A DNA stretch of 64,000 bases. Source: Lytechinus variegatus (lineage: Eukaryota; Echinodermata; Echinoidea; Temnopleuroida; Toxopneustidae). This document shows positions 23,567 to 32,344 of the stretch, one piece after another. The stretch spans positions 24,841,440-24,905,439 of the forward strand of contig NC_054756.1 of NCBI RefSeq assembly GCF_018143015.1, in the 5' to 3' direction. Within the stretch, counting starts at the first letter, position 1; every line of letters begins with the position of its first letter. Under the pieces are notes generated by a model that saw only the letters and a program-made list of their open reading frames with translations, was not told where the DNA came from and searched no databases. The position numbers and the translations under genes were made by a program.

Positions 23567-24250
23567 CTAATGAAAGTTTTCCGATTGCCGGGAGAAGTGG
23601 ACTCGACGAGGACTCTCATCATGACGATAGGAAGTACGTTGCCCTGGATGTGTCTGTTCATACTTGTACCTTGAGTCATCATATCTAGAACGCCTATCAC
23701 TCTGGTCTCGAGGGCGTGTCTCATCATACATATATCTTGAGTCATCATAGTTAGGATGCCTTTCATTCTGATTTCGAGGGTGTGTTTCCTCGTATCTGTA
23801 CCTCGATTCACCATATCTCGAAGAAGGATGCCTTCCTGGGCTTGGCGAGTGTCGGCCAAAATCCCTTCTTGAAGGACGATAAGAAATCCCGGGACTTGGA
23901 GAACGACGAGAATAAGGACTTGGAGAACGACGGTTGTATGGGCTTGAAGAACGACGTCCCTCAAAAGTAGATCTGGGCCTGTATCTATCCGGCATACCAT
24001 CTCGACTATTCTTTAGTTCCTTGACCTGCAAATCTATCCTGTCTATCTTTTCCATTAATTTGTCCAATAAGGCATCATGGTCTACACTGGCGACTTGCGG
24101 TTTGAAAGGAGCTTCAGTCGATGGAGGATGCTGCATAGGGCTTTGGTGCAATGCTCTTTCCATCCTTACTGCAATCTGTAATGCCTCCTCTATTGTCTTT
24201 GCACCATGTTCTCGAACCTTCAACTGAAGAAATGGGTCAAGACCTGCTAT
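23567..24250 (-). CDS. LTR element 1 gag, C-terminal portion
   Basis: The frame runs from the edge of the nested element at 24251 down to 23567 and overlaps the start of the pol region. It begins DPFLQLKVREHGAKTIEEAL, a capsid-type helix, then becomes very rich in Arg/Ser/Tyr (RRSPSPYSRRSPSPG, YDDSRYKYE). This is a basic RNA-binding tail rather than a CCHC knuckle. The N-terminal portion of gag lies on the far side of the nested element at 30691-31099. Confidence 0.75.
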   Translation of the reverse strand: MAGLDPFLQLKVREHGAKTIEEALQIAVRMERALHQSPMQHPPSTEAPFKPQVASVDHDALLDKLMEKIDRIDLQVKELKNSRDGMPDRYRPRSTFEGRRSSSPYNRRSPSPYSRRSPSPGISYRPSRRDFGRHSPSPGRHPSSRYGESRYRYEETHPRNQNERHPNYDDSRYMYDETRPRDQSDRRSRYDDSRYKYEQTHPGQRTSYRHDESPRRVHFSRQSENFH

Positions 24251-24550
24251 TGTGGAGGGGCCGAAACACTTACAATCATACACACTCACTAGCTCAAGTA
24301 CACTTCACACAGGGAAAGTCTTACCTTATTCACTTGTATGTTGAACCCTCTCGGTCGGTCACGACACGTCTGTGCTGTGCGGGAGTTTGAGTATGGAGTG
24401 ATCTGCTTGAGTGGCGTGAGTATGTAGCTAGAGTACCGGTATGTGTAGTGTATTGTGTACTGCATTGGTGATGGGTGCAAATATTCCCGCCGGTCCGGTG
24501 ATCGTGTGACGTTGTCTATTATCTGCTTAATTACTCCTAATCCCCTAACA
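24251..24550 (-). repeat. 3' LTR of LTR element 2 (300 bp)
   Basis: Nearly identical to 30362-30685. The length difference comes from a small A-run change, a duplicated GAGTGGCGT and a CTT-repeat change. It is followed on the plus strand by the C-rich complement of the polypurine tract. Confidence 0.95.
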
Positions 24551-24659
24551 CTATACTTCCCCCCACCCTAAAAAAATTGGGGGGCATATTTCCTATACAA
24601 CTTAACATAACTTAATATACTTAACAGAAGGTATACTCAACTTAACCCTATACATAAAA

Positions 24660-24925
24660 TATACATCAACGTTCACATTTTTTTTCTCTCTTTTTTGTGT
24701 ATCTTTTTCTTTCTTTTTTTTTTCTTTGATCTTTTTTTTTCTTTCTTTTCTTCTTTCGTTTTCTGTTTCTTTTCTCCTTGATTTTTTTTTTGGGGGGGTC
24801 TGTGACCTCTCTTTTTTTTTCTGTAATCTTTTTATATTCTTTTGTGATCTTTTTCTTTTCTTTCTCTGTGATCTGTTTCGTGATCTTTTTCTTTTTTCTT
24901 TTCTTTTTCTTTATTTGATCATGAA
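24660..24925 (+). repeat. T/C-rich tract inside LTR element 2
   Basis: About 260 bases of TTTTCTTTCTT-type sequence near the 3' end of element 2. Open frames through it are low-complexity Phe/Leu or Lys/Glu and are not genes. Confidence 0.8.
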
Positions 24926-25039
24926 CGTAAGTATAACACAAATATTTACATCATCAATATATACATCATTACCAAATACATCATTACCAAATCATAAAAA
25001 ATATTCTTACCTTGTCTCTGCCTTGATATAATTTAAATA

Positions 25040-26090
25040 AGCTCACTACGCTTATCTGTGTACCTTAGTAAAAGAAACAAATATATAAATCAAAGAATAT
25101 ATACATATGTGCATAAAGGGTGTGATCAACCAACTAACTTATCGATTTTTACGAATATAGAAACAATAAGGGGTGCATACAAATTAATTGGGTAATAAAT
25201 TATACATATTATAGGCATTAATTTCATATTTATGGTATATATTGCATTGAAATACAGATCCTTTAAAATAAATGAATTTGCACAGTGGCAGGCAGAGACA
25301 GGTGCAAGGGAGAGAGACAGGAGCTCCTTTGCTTTAATCTGTCATAACCAGGATTGATAGTAAATTCAAGATGGACACGTTCCGAGGAGGCGCTCCCATG
25401 ACGTTTCATGGGATGCCTCCAGGAACGGGTCGCTTTCTTGTTTCACAAATTTCACACCTGGTTATATGCAGATGTGATTGTCTTTCGACATGCCGTATCG
25501 GTAGTACTGAGAGCTACAGATCCCAGCATGCCCTGCTGAAGGAGGATCATGACTAAGCCGGATGATGTAATGTCTTAGTGATTCAGGAATCATGACATCA
25601 CGCTCATCCTTCTCCATCAAGATGACTCCTTCTCTATAAAGGCAGAAGAGTTCCCTGTTTGTCCACAAAAACTTTCCCTCTGGCGGGAGGAAAAACAGAG
25701 TCTCTTCAGCCGGCGCTTTCTTGTCTGTCCAAAGGCGGTTTCTCTGCCACCTCAGCTGGGTCAACTATTCGGATCTCAAATGAATTGGCTTTGTTGAAGG
25801 ATATTTCCATTACAGGGAAAGATTCAACAGCCACATTTGGGACCCCTTGTGTTTGATTTTAATATGGCACATCCTTGTCTACTCAATCGACAAGTGTACC
25901 AATCTATTTCTTTTGAAGTAGAAACCTTCTCAACTCCTGTTCCCATGGGGCCAGCCCCTCTATAAAGCGGCTCCAGGGATCAAGAAGGTGAAGAGTAGAT
26001 CCGATTCATGAGTATCCACAATGGGACACATTCTGAAGGTTCTACGTCAGGTCCTACAATTAAGACTTATAAGCCTACCCAATCATATAA
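25040..26090 (-). other. internal region of LTR element 2 with integrase fragment
   Basis: Minus strand 25764-25462 reads RELFCLYREGVILMEKDE then LRHYIIRLSHDPPSAGHAGI, the H..H half of the integrase zinc-binding domain. The remainder has no recognisable domain. This is all the pol sequence downstream of protease that I can recognise. Confidence 0.6.
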
Positions 26091-26095
26091 CCGTT

Positions 26096-26638
26096 TTAAG
26101 AATCTTCTCGTTGTATGATTGGTAGGTCTTCACCATTTATAGTTAAGATAGCATTTGGGATGCTGATATTGGCATTGTGTTTTTGTAACAAGTCAACGCC
26201 AAACAACATCTCATCTGCTATCGGAGCTACATAAATCTTCTCGCTGAGTACTTGGGTACCCAGCTTGATATTGATAGGCCCTACCACCATGCCGTCCATT
26301 GTCATGTCTCGGCCAGCCCCCTTAAGGATTACACGCTTAAGGATGGGCGGCCGAGGCTGGAGGCGATTGAATAGGCTATCTGATATAATGGTGACAGCTG
26401 CCGCAGTGTCCAAAACAGATGTAATGGGCTCTTTGCCAACTGTCAACTCAACACTCAATGTTGAAGTAGACACAATTCTACAAATGACTACTTCAACCTC
26501 TTGATCTTTAACCTCACCGGAAATGTCTGGTGGCCATGGTGGATTCCTCCAAGGGACATCAAATACCTCGGAGAATTTCGGGCTCCCTGGACTTGCTTGC
26601 GCGTCCGGTGCCCGTGTGCTACCATGGTCTTGTGGCAT
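26096..26638 (-). CDS. LTR element 2 aspartic protease region
   Basis: The frame reads VELTVGKEPITSVLDTAAAV followed by TIISDSLF. This is a retropepsin-like fold with the active-site LDTA motif, then the beta-strand pattern VGPINIKLGTQ and the MLFGVDLLQKHNANI segment that resembles the retropepsin C-terminal IIGLDFL pattern. It lies directly after the gag frame on the element's strand, as in gypsy-type elements. Confidence 0.75.
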   Translation of the reverse strand: MPQDHGSTRAPDAQASPGSPKFSEVFDVPWRNPPWPPDISGEVKDQEVEVVICRIVSTSTLSVELTVGKEPITSVLDTAAAVTIISDSLFNRLQPRPPILKRVILKGAGRDMTMDGMVVGPINIKLGTQVLSEKIYVAPIADEMLFGVDLLQKHNANISIPNAILTINGEDLPIIQREDS

Positions 26639-26649
26639 TAGGCTGTCCT

Positions 26650-28713
26650 TTAATGGAATGGGGATGGTGGAGGTGGGGATCTGTGATCGGATCGGGGATT
26701 CCCCATCTCCTCCGATCCCTGTCCATTTCCCTCCTCCTCGAAGGCAACAGCCCTAAGTTGTCTGTTCTGAGCAGGAGATCTCCCTCTGGGGCAGGCCCTA
26801 CTAAAATGGCCTTCTTCCCCACAGTTGAAGCAGCCTGTGAAGTTTCGCTGCCGATCGGTTGGTGGAAGGACCGAAGATGACCTTCTGCCTCCCTCTGTCC
26901 GATCCGGCGTTCTACTAGAGGTATACCTCGGCCTGTCTGATGTACCCAGAGCCCAACCAGAGGTATACTTTGGTCTGTCAGGTGTGACAGGGGCACGGCC
27001 GGAGGAGTAACCCGGCTGGCCTCTTGACACCGACAAAAGTTCTTTAGTACTCCTAGACAGATCAGTGATTGCAACAACCATCGAATCCATCTTGGAGGCC
27101 CACATTACATTCTGAGCCTCCAGAGCACTGATTCTAGCCTCAAGGCTAGAAGTTCCTTTGGTGGCAGCTTCCGGAGGAGACGACTCCTGTACCCTGAGGT
27201 CGTTATTGTCTTCTCCTACAGAGAGCTGCCTTACCTCGTTCCTCAGCCTAGGGCCATGCTTATGCATGGTCTTCTGGGTAAACTGAAACCATTTGTACTT
27301 GGTCATGGCTTCGTCTAATGTCCCAGGCCGAGAAGTCAGGACATGATGCCCTGCATCTTTGTCTTGGGCACCTTGGCAGAACCTTGCCACGACAAGTTCT
27401 TGGACGAACTTGTCAGGTAGGCCTACGAAGGCCTGACCTGCAAGGGTCATAAGCCTATCTGCCCACTTGATGATGTCTTCATCCGAGCGTTGAAAAGCCG
27501 ATTGGAATTGCATCCGAATAACTTCCGGCTCCTCATGGAGAGCAAACCGCTTCTCCAACTTGGTAACCAAGTCAGGGAAGGCGATATTTGGATTGCTCTC
27601 CTGGATAAGGGCCATGAACTTACTGGCTTCGGCCTCCAACGCCAGACACAGCTGATATTTCTTGTCTGCATCAGACATGCCATGTCTTTCGGAATAAAGT
27701 TGAAACATTGAATAGAAGGCCGCCCAACTTCCCTTGCCGTCGAACGAAATAGTCTTCGGCAAAGAGGTTGGTCTAGAAGGGGGCCTTCTGTCATCATAGT
27801 CCGGTACCACAGGTCTTGATGCCGAAGTAAGTCTGGTGACACGGGGCGGCTGATTTCTTGTTGGCAGCCCCAAGTATCCCGGACTTACTGATGGCCTTGT
27901 GGTGTTTCCATGTTCATTGAACACTGAGCCTCCATGTCCATCTCCTTGGGGTCCAGCGCCTTGATACACAGGGTTGCTACCCCCATGTTGCAAGTCGCAT
28001 GGTCCTTGGGGAGAGGTGTGCGGGGCCACAGTGTCAGGATAGTGTGGCGGATATCTGCCTCCAGCCCATGGCGGGCAATACCCACCGTAGGCAGCAGCAG
28101 GGTTGCAGTATGGAGGAGCTGGTCGTCCAATTGCTCCGAATGGCATCATATGCATCATCCTAAACATCACGCCATACATTTCCTCGTACTGCGCTTGAGT
28201 AAAGTGTGGAAGGGCCTGTGGGTAGTTATGTGGAGGTGTCTGGGTAGTTTGGTTTAACATTGCTGGTCGGCCACCCTGAGTACTGGGAGCCTGACCATGC
28301 AAATCTACTTGGGCATGAGGACCACACTGGAACTGGGGTCCTGGTGGGGTAACTTGTTGGGGACCCTGTGGTGGGAACAGGCCATCGTTCCATCTTGAAT
28401 ACCCAAATTGATTAGCCCAGAGGGACTTAGCCCTATCTTCTGGAGAGGCCGAGGGCTGCTGAGTATAAGCGCCACCTGGCCTCCCCCCTGTGAAAAATGA
28501 GGAGGCCTCCCCGGCCTGTGTCTGAGAAGACTGGCCTACAGCACCCTGTGTGCTATGTGCACGGGTGTGCTGTGGCCGAGCCTCGATCAAACGCCTGGCA
28601 TATGGGGGGCTCCTTAGATGGTATAAGTGGAACGCTCGTATAAGGCTCATCTCCTTCGGAGCGCACTTCTCTGCGGTCCACATTACGAGCCGTTGTTGTT
28701 GGCTCATAATCAA
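26650..28713 (-). CDS. LTR element 2 gag with CCHC zinc knuckle
   Basis: A 687-residue frame. The first ~330 residues are Pro/Gln/Gly-rich and low complexity. The middle (about 330-500) is capsid-like (KTISFDGKGSWAAFYSMFQ, LEKRFALHEEPEVIRMQFQ). A short helix rich in DLSRSTKELLS follows, and the C-terminus carries one knuckle CFNCGEEGHFSRACP at about residue 640. In a living element it would form the particle and bind RNA. The frame looks complete for this part. Confidence 0.85.
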   Translation of the reverse strand: MIMSQQQRLVMWTAEKCAPKEMSLIRAFHLYHLRSPPYARRLIEARPQHTRAHSTQGAVGQSSQTQAGEASSFFTGGRPGGAYTQQPSASPEDRAKSLWANQFGYSRWNDGLFPPQGPQQVTPPGPQFQCGPHAQVDLHGQAPSTQGGRPAMLNQTTQTPPHNYPQALPHFTQAQYEEMYGVMFRMMHMMPFGAIGRPAPPYCNPAAAYGGYCPPWAGGRYPPHYPDTVAPHTSPQGPCDLQHGGSNPVYQGAGPQGDGHGGSVFNEHGNTTRPSVSPGYLGLPTRNQPPRVTRLTSASRPVVPDYDDRRPPSRPTSLPKTISFDGKGSWAAFYSMFQLYSERHGMSDADKKYQLCLALEAEASKFMALIQESNPNIAFPDLVTKLEKRFALHEEPEVIRMQFQSAFQRSDEDIIKWADRLMTLAGQAFVGLPDKFVQELVVARFCQGAQDKDAGHHVLTSRPGTLDEAMTKYKWFQFTQKTMHKHGPRLRNEVRQLSVGEDNNDLRVQESSPPEAATKGTSSLEARISALEAQNVMWASKMDSMVVAITDLSRSTKELLSVSRGQPGYSSGRAPVTPDRPKYTSGWALGTSDRPRYTSSRTPDRTEGGRRSSSVLPPTDRQRNFTGCFNCGEEGHFSRACPRGRSPAQNRQLRAVAFEEEGNGQGSEEMGNPRSDHRSPPPPSPFH

Positions 28714-28897
28714 AGGCGTAAACTAACAGTTCTGCCTTCGGTACATGAGGTATCGACAAGAATGTCTCTGGAGTAAGGTCGGCCGCCTCCCTCGCGTGTA
28801 GAATGCGGTTGGCGGTGGCCATACCCACTCCAGGCAAAGTCATCAATTCCTCAGACGAACAAAAGTTGATTTTGATTCTTGAAATGTTGCTCGCCAT
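28553..28897 (-). CDS. HhH-domain frame at the head of LTR element 2 gag
   Basis: A 114-residue frame beginning MASNISRIKINFCSSEELMT then LPGVGMATANRILHARE and LTPETFLSIPHV. This is a ComEA-type double helix-hairpin-helix DNA-binding motif (LPGVG hairpin). It overlaps the start of the longer gag frame and lies at the expected gag start after the leader. It may be a gag leader domain; the relation is inference. Confidence 0.6.
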   Translation of the reverse strand: MASNISRIKINFCSSEELMTLPGVGMATANRILHAREAADLTPETFLSIPHVPKAELLVYAFDYEPTTTARNVDRREVRSEGDEPYTSVPLIPSKEPPICQAFDRGSATAHPCT

Positions 28898-30361
28898 CTT
28901 GATGTAAGGAAATAATATTAATCAGTAACAAAAAAGAATCCCAATAGTCAATTGAAAATAAATTTGGGACAAATTAAATTCCCAAATTGAACTGTAATTA
29001 ACCAAAAATTATCCTGCAGACTAGTTTGTCTTGCGGATAAAATCAAAATAAATCTGGGACAAAATTAACTTTTTAAATAAAAATATGAAAGAGAAATTAA
29101 CAGAACTAACCTCAGAATATCCTGACCTGAGAATGTAATCAAATTAAAATCCAAAGGCTACCTTGCCTAAAAAATCAAATCCTGTGTTTTTTAATTCTTA
29201 GAAGAAAAAAATGCAAACAATCGAATGCTTACTTGTTCGAACAAGGATATGTAAAATATAGAAATAATTTCTTATTCAATTATGTAAGTATATTTTTATT
29301 ATAATTTTTTTTTTTGAACAAAAAATAATATTTACAAATACACTTGGAATAATGAATAGTTCTACATACAATTTATTTAATTAAACACTTTATAATTTAT
29401 TAATTTGAATGTCAGCAGCACAGCTCACAGCATTCACTCAACAGCAGCAGCGGCAACAATCCAAAAGCACAGCAACAACAGCAGCAACAAAATAATTAAT
29501 ACAATGGCAGCAGCAATTAACAACAACTCTTCAACACAACAGCAGCAGCAACAAGAAAATAAATATTACAAGACTGAATTTCCTGATCTCCTGAGACGTG
29601 ACCAAAAAATAATAATAAATTCCTAACAATTCGACAGCAGCAGCAGCAGCAGCAGCAGCAATTTTCTGGTGTTTTCTTCAAAAAACACCCAGAAATATAA
29701 TTACAAAAAAATAGTACTAACAACAGCAGCAGCAGCAGCGCAGCGGTCAAAGGAGAAAAGCAAATTCAGGCTTGTAATAAAATAATCAACTCACAACATC
29801 AATAATATTCAGCTATCCATTCACACAACATACGGTTCACAGCTCAGCCCACTCACGTCGCAAATTCACAACCCAATTAGTACACAATCAAACTCAATAA
29901 AAAATTCATCAAAGTCAATCACACTCGGTGGATTTAAATATATGGTTAAACAAAATGAATGGATATTTACCCTAAATAGTACACGAATATTGTTTGTCCC
30001 AAAAATAATCCGATTGGCTCCTGTCAAGCTAGCCGCTGAATTCCTTCAGGGGTTGCTGCCAGTGCCGATCGGTAAAAGAAATAAGGTAAATTTACGGAAC
30101 TAAATATCAAACTTTTTCCACCAAAAATTAAAATCTCAAACTAAAATAATATGTTATTTGTTGTGTAATTTATATTTTGGACGAAACAGAGTCAAACAGC
30201 TGAAAGTAATCAAAAACCTAAAAAATTTCAAGATGGCGGCGGCTTTTTTATATTCGGCCACAGCCAGCGCAGATTCTGCTATCGGCGCCGGCTATGGCGA
30301 AGTAAAGAAAATGTTTTGCCGAAAATAAATTAAAAGTCACTTTTATCCTCGTCGCCAATAT
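28898..30361 (-). other. 5' leader of LTR element 2
   Basis: About 1.4 kb between the 5' LTR and the first gag-region start. It is AT-rich and carries a CAG/CAA-repeat block at 29405-29760. The serine-tRNA-type primer site is at 30345-30357. No coding region. Confidence 0.7.
29405..29760 (+). repeat. CAG/CAA trinucleotide repeats in the leader of LTR element 2
   Basis: Interspersed CAGCAACAA runs and a pure CAG run near 29636-29660, plus a further CAGCAGCAG near 29723. They code poly-Gln/Asn only in spurious frames. Confidence 0.8.
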
Positions 30362-30685
30362 TGTGGAGGGGCCGAAACACTTACAGTCATACACACTCAC
30401 TAGCTCAAGTACACTTCACACAGGGAAAAAGTCTTACCTTATTCACTTGTATGTTGAACCCTCTCGGTCGGTCACGACACGTCTGTGCTGTGCGGGAGTT
30501 TGAGTATGGAGTGATCTGCTTGAGTGGCGTGAGTGGCGTGAGTATGTAGCTAGAGTACCTTCTTCTTCTACCGGTATGTGTAGTGTATTGTGTACTGCAT
30601 TGGTGATGGGTGCAAATATTCCCGCCGGTCCGGTGATCGTGTGACGTTGTCTATTATCTGCTTAATTACTCCTAATCCCCTAACA
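30362..30685 (-). repeat. 5' LTR of LTR element 2 (324 bp)
   Basis: Partner of 24251-24550. The CTAT following it at 30686-30689 is the target duplication shared with 24247-24250. Confidence 0.95.
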
Positions 30686-30690
30686 CTATA

Positions 30691-31099
30691 GTGAAATGAA
30701 GCGTCTTAGATTCTCACCATTCCTTGCTTTCTCTTCATAATCTGGAAACGCCTCTAATACAAGTTTCTGAACAACTGCAGCATAAACTTCTAAAGGTTCC
30801 TCAGTTGCTCTGGGTCTAGCTGCTGCATTCGTCCTAAAGATGTCTAGAAAACCCTTTCTTGAAAAGACTTGAGAGAGTCTTGATTTAGCTGCATCATAGT
30901 TATTTTTCACATCTGTGGGCATACCATCCCATAATGAGAATGCTGCGCCACCTAAGCGGGTTGGAAGAAACACTTCCTTCTTCAGGCCAGAAGTAGACCC
31001 CGACGCATCTAAAGCGACCTCAAATCTCTTTACCCACTGTTGAAAATCAGCTTCATGTTCTCCTGTAAAAACTTCAGGGAGCTCCAGGCGAAACATCAT
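30691..31099 (-). CDS. LTR element 1 gag, N-terminal portion
   Basis: The frame starts MMFRLELPEVFTGEHEADFQ and continues WVKRFEVALDASG, then LPTRLGGAAFSLWDGMP and YDAAKSRLSQVFSRKGF. This is the Ty3/gypsy capsid N-terminal pattern (F.GE...FQ.W...FE). It is cut by the insertion of LTR element 2. The other portion is at 23567-24250. Confidence 0.75.
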
Positions 31100-31473
31100 G
31101 AAACAGTAACAGGGAGAAATATAGGCGTAAGCAAGGGTAAAGTAAAAGTCTCACAACAGTAGATGGCAATCAGTGTGAAGACATAATCCTATCTCTGCAG
31201 AAAATAGATATTCCAGAGTAAAGAGATCCAATAAGTTTTCACAATGATGATGGAGGAAATCCACTAATCACTGCAAATCCAAGGAAGTACAGTACACAGT
31301 CATGGAGTATCGAAGTCGGGATCGAAGTATCCAAGATGCACGAAGTACCGGTAGAGTGATTCCACAAAGTATCCGAAGTGATGAAGGGAGAAAACATCCA
31401 AAATGATCACGATCAAGGGAGAAAATAATAAATGACCAGCAAGAAAACACTGTAGAACACCGCTGCTACCAGA
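31100..31473 (-). other. LTR element 1 leader with primer site
   Basis: About 370 bases between gag and the 5' LTR. Adjacent to the LTR the element strand reads TGGTAGCAGCGGTG, matching the 3' end of a leucine tRNA apart from about one base. I treat this as the likely minus-strand primer site at low confidence. Confidence 0.5.
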
Positions 31474-32024
31474 TGTAGGGTGGCTACTGGAGTTAGAATA
31501 CTTAGGGTTCACTACACAGGTGTATATAAATTCCACAGAGAAGTTTTCTTTATTCAAAGCTAGGGTCCAACTCCCCGAGAGCACATGGCCCACTTTATTT
31601 CTGCTGCCTTTCCAAAAACTATATCATCCAATTCACATAAACATCAACCAATCAAAAGGTAGTGTGTCCTCTGGGTGGACACACTCTATCTATAACACAT
31701 GAAACATAGGATAGATCAGATAACCAATCAGGAAGTAGTGCATGCAACATAAAAGAAATCAATAGCCAATCAGCAAGAGGTGTGTATAGTGTATCAATGT
31801 GTGTATAACCAAACATACAGAGAATCAATGAACTGAAGCACATAATCCAGGTCAACGCCATGTCTGGCTAAACAAAGAAGTGATATTTACAAACAGTGAG
31901 CAGATGTATTGAATTGCATCTCACATTCCAACTTGTTTATAGAAAGTTCTCTGACCTATAGTATACTGAAATGAATCTAACCTGTACATGAAAGTTCTCT
32001 GATCTATGGAAATAAGGCTCTACA
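31474..32024 (-). repeat. 5' LTR of LTR element 1 (551 bp)
   Basis: Starts and ends with the inverted TGTAG/CTACA. It matches the two pieces of the 3' LTR at 13629-13891 and 16653-16939, and is followed by the ATAT target duplication. Confidence 0.95.
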
Positions 32025-32073
32025 ATATGTTTGATTTCGGCATGTTTTTTATTAGTTAAGGTGTTACAAATTC

Positions 32074-32344
32074 TTAGGAATGGTGAAGATGTTCTTTAAG
32101 TGCTTTACTCGTATTGTAATTTGCATTTTTTTTCGTTTGTATCTTTCTTTTATAAGAAAGAACTTTTTTTATTACGTTGCTGGAACACTTCCATGGCATA
32201 ATGCCACTGACTGTCAGTGGCATTATGCTTCGGAAGTGTTCCAGCAACGTAATAAAAAAAAGTTCTTTCTTATAAAAGAAAGATACAAACGAAAAAAAAA
32301 TGCAAATTACAATACGAGTAAAGCACTTAAAGAATATCTTCACC
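32074..32344. repeat. near-perfect palindrome at the centre of FB1
   Basis: Roughly 135-base arms face each other with a single unpaired base at 32212 (CCACTGAC, T, GTCAGTGG). Both strands therefore show nearly the same spurious open frame. This is the uninterrupted part of the FB1 inverted repeat. Confidence 0.9.

Larger units (their letters stand above)
24251..30685 (-). mobile_element. LTR element 2, Ty3/gypsy-like, inserted in gag of element 1
   Basis: A minus-strand element with LTRs at 24251-24550 and 30362-30685 (TGTTAGG...CTCCACA on its own strand) and the 4-bp duplication CTAT on both sides (24247-24250, 30686-30689). A primer site (TGGCGACGAGGAT, 30345-30357) fits the 3' end of a serine tRNA of GCT type, four bases inside the 5' LTR. 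A purine tract precedes the 3' LTR (24551-24572). Parts seen: a long gag with CCHC knuckle, an aspartic protease and an integrase zinc-binding fragment. Reverse transcriptase and RNase H are not recognised, so it is a broken, non-autonomous copy. The LTRs differ by about one substitution and three small indels, so it is young. Confidence 0.9.
13629..32024 (-). mobile_element. LTR element 1, Ty3/gypsy type (fossil, itself invaded)
   Basis: A minus-strand LTR retroelement with 551-bp LTRs that start TGTAG and end CTACA. A 4-bp target duplication ATAT flanks it (13625-13628 and 32025-32028). Parts in order on its own strand: 5' LTR 31474-32024, a probable Leu-type tRNA primer site just inside it, gag in two portions, a protease/RT/RNase H/integrase frame (19146 to about 23580), a ~2.2-kb non-coding tail, a purine tract, and a 3' LTR. 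Two elements are inserted in it (24251-30685 in gag; 13892-16649 in the 3' LTR). It is a broken fossil. The LTRs differ by roughly 1-1.5% by eye, so it is moderately young but older than LTR element 2. Confidence 0.9.

Noticed and set aside
24666-24941. Lys/Glu-rich frame that looks like a charged nuclear protein
   Set aside because: Translation of the T/C-rich tract inside LTR element 2.
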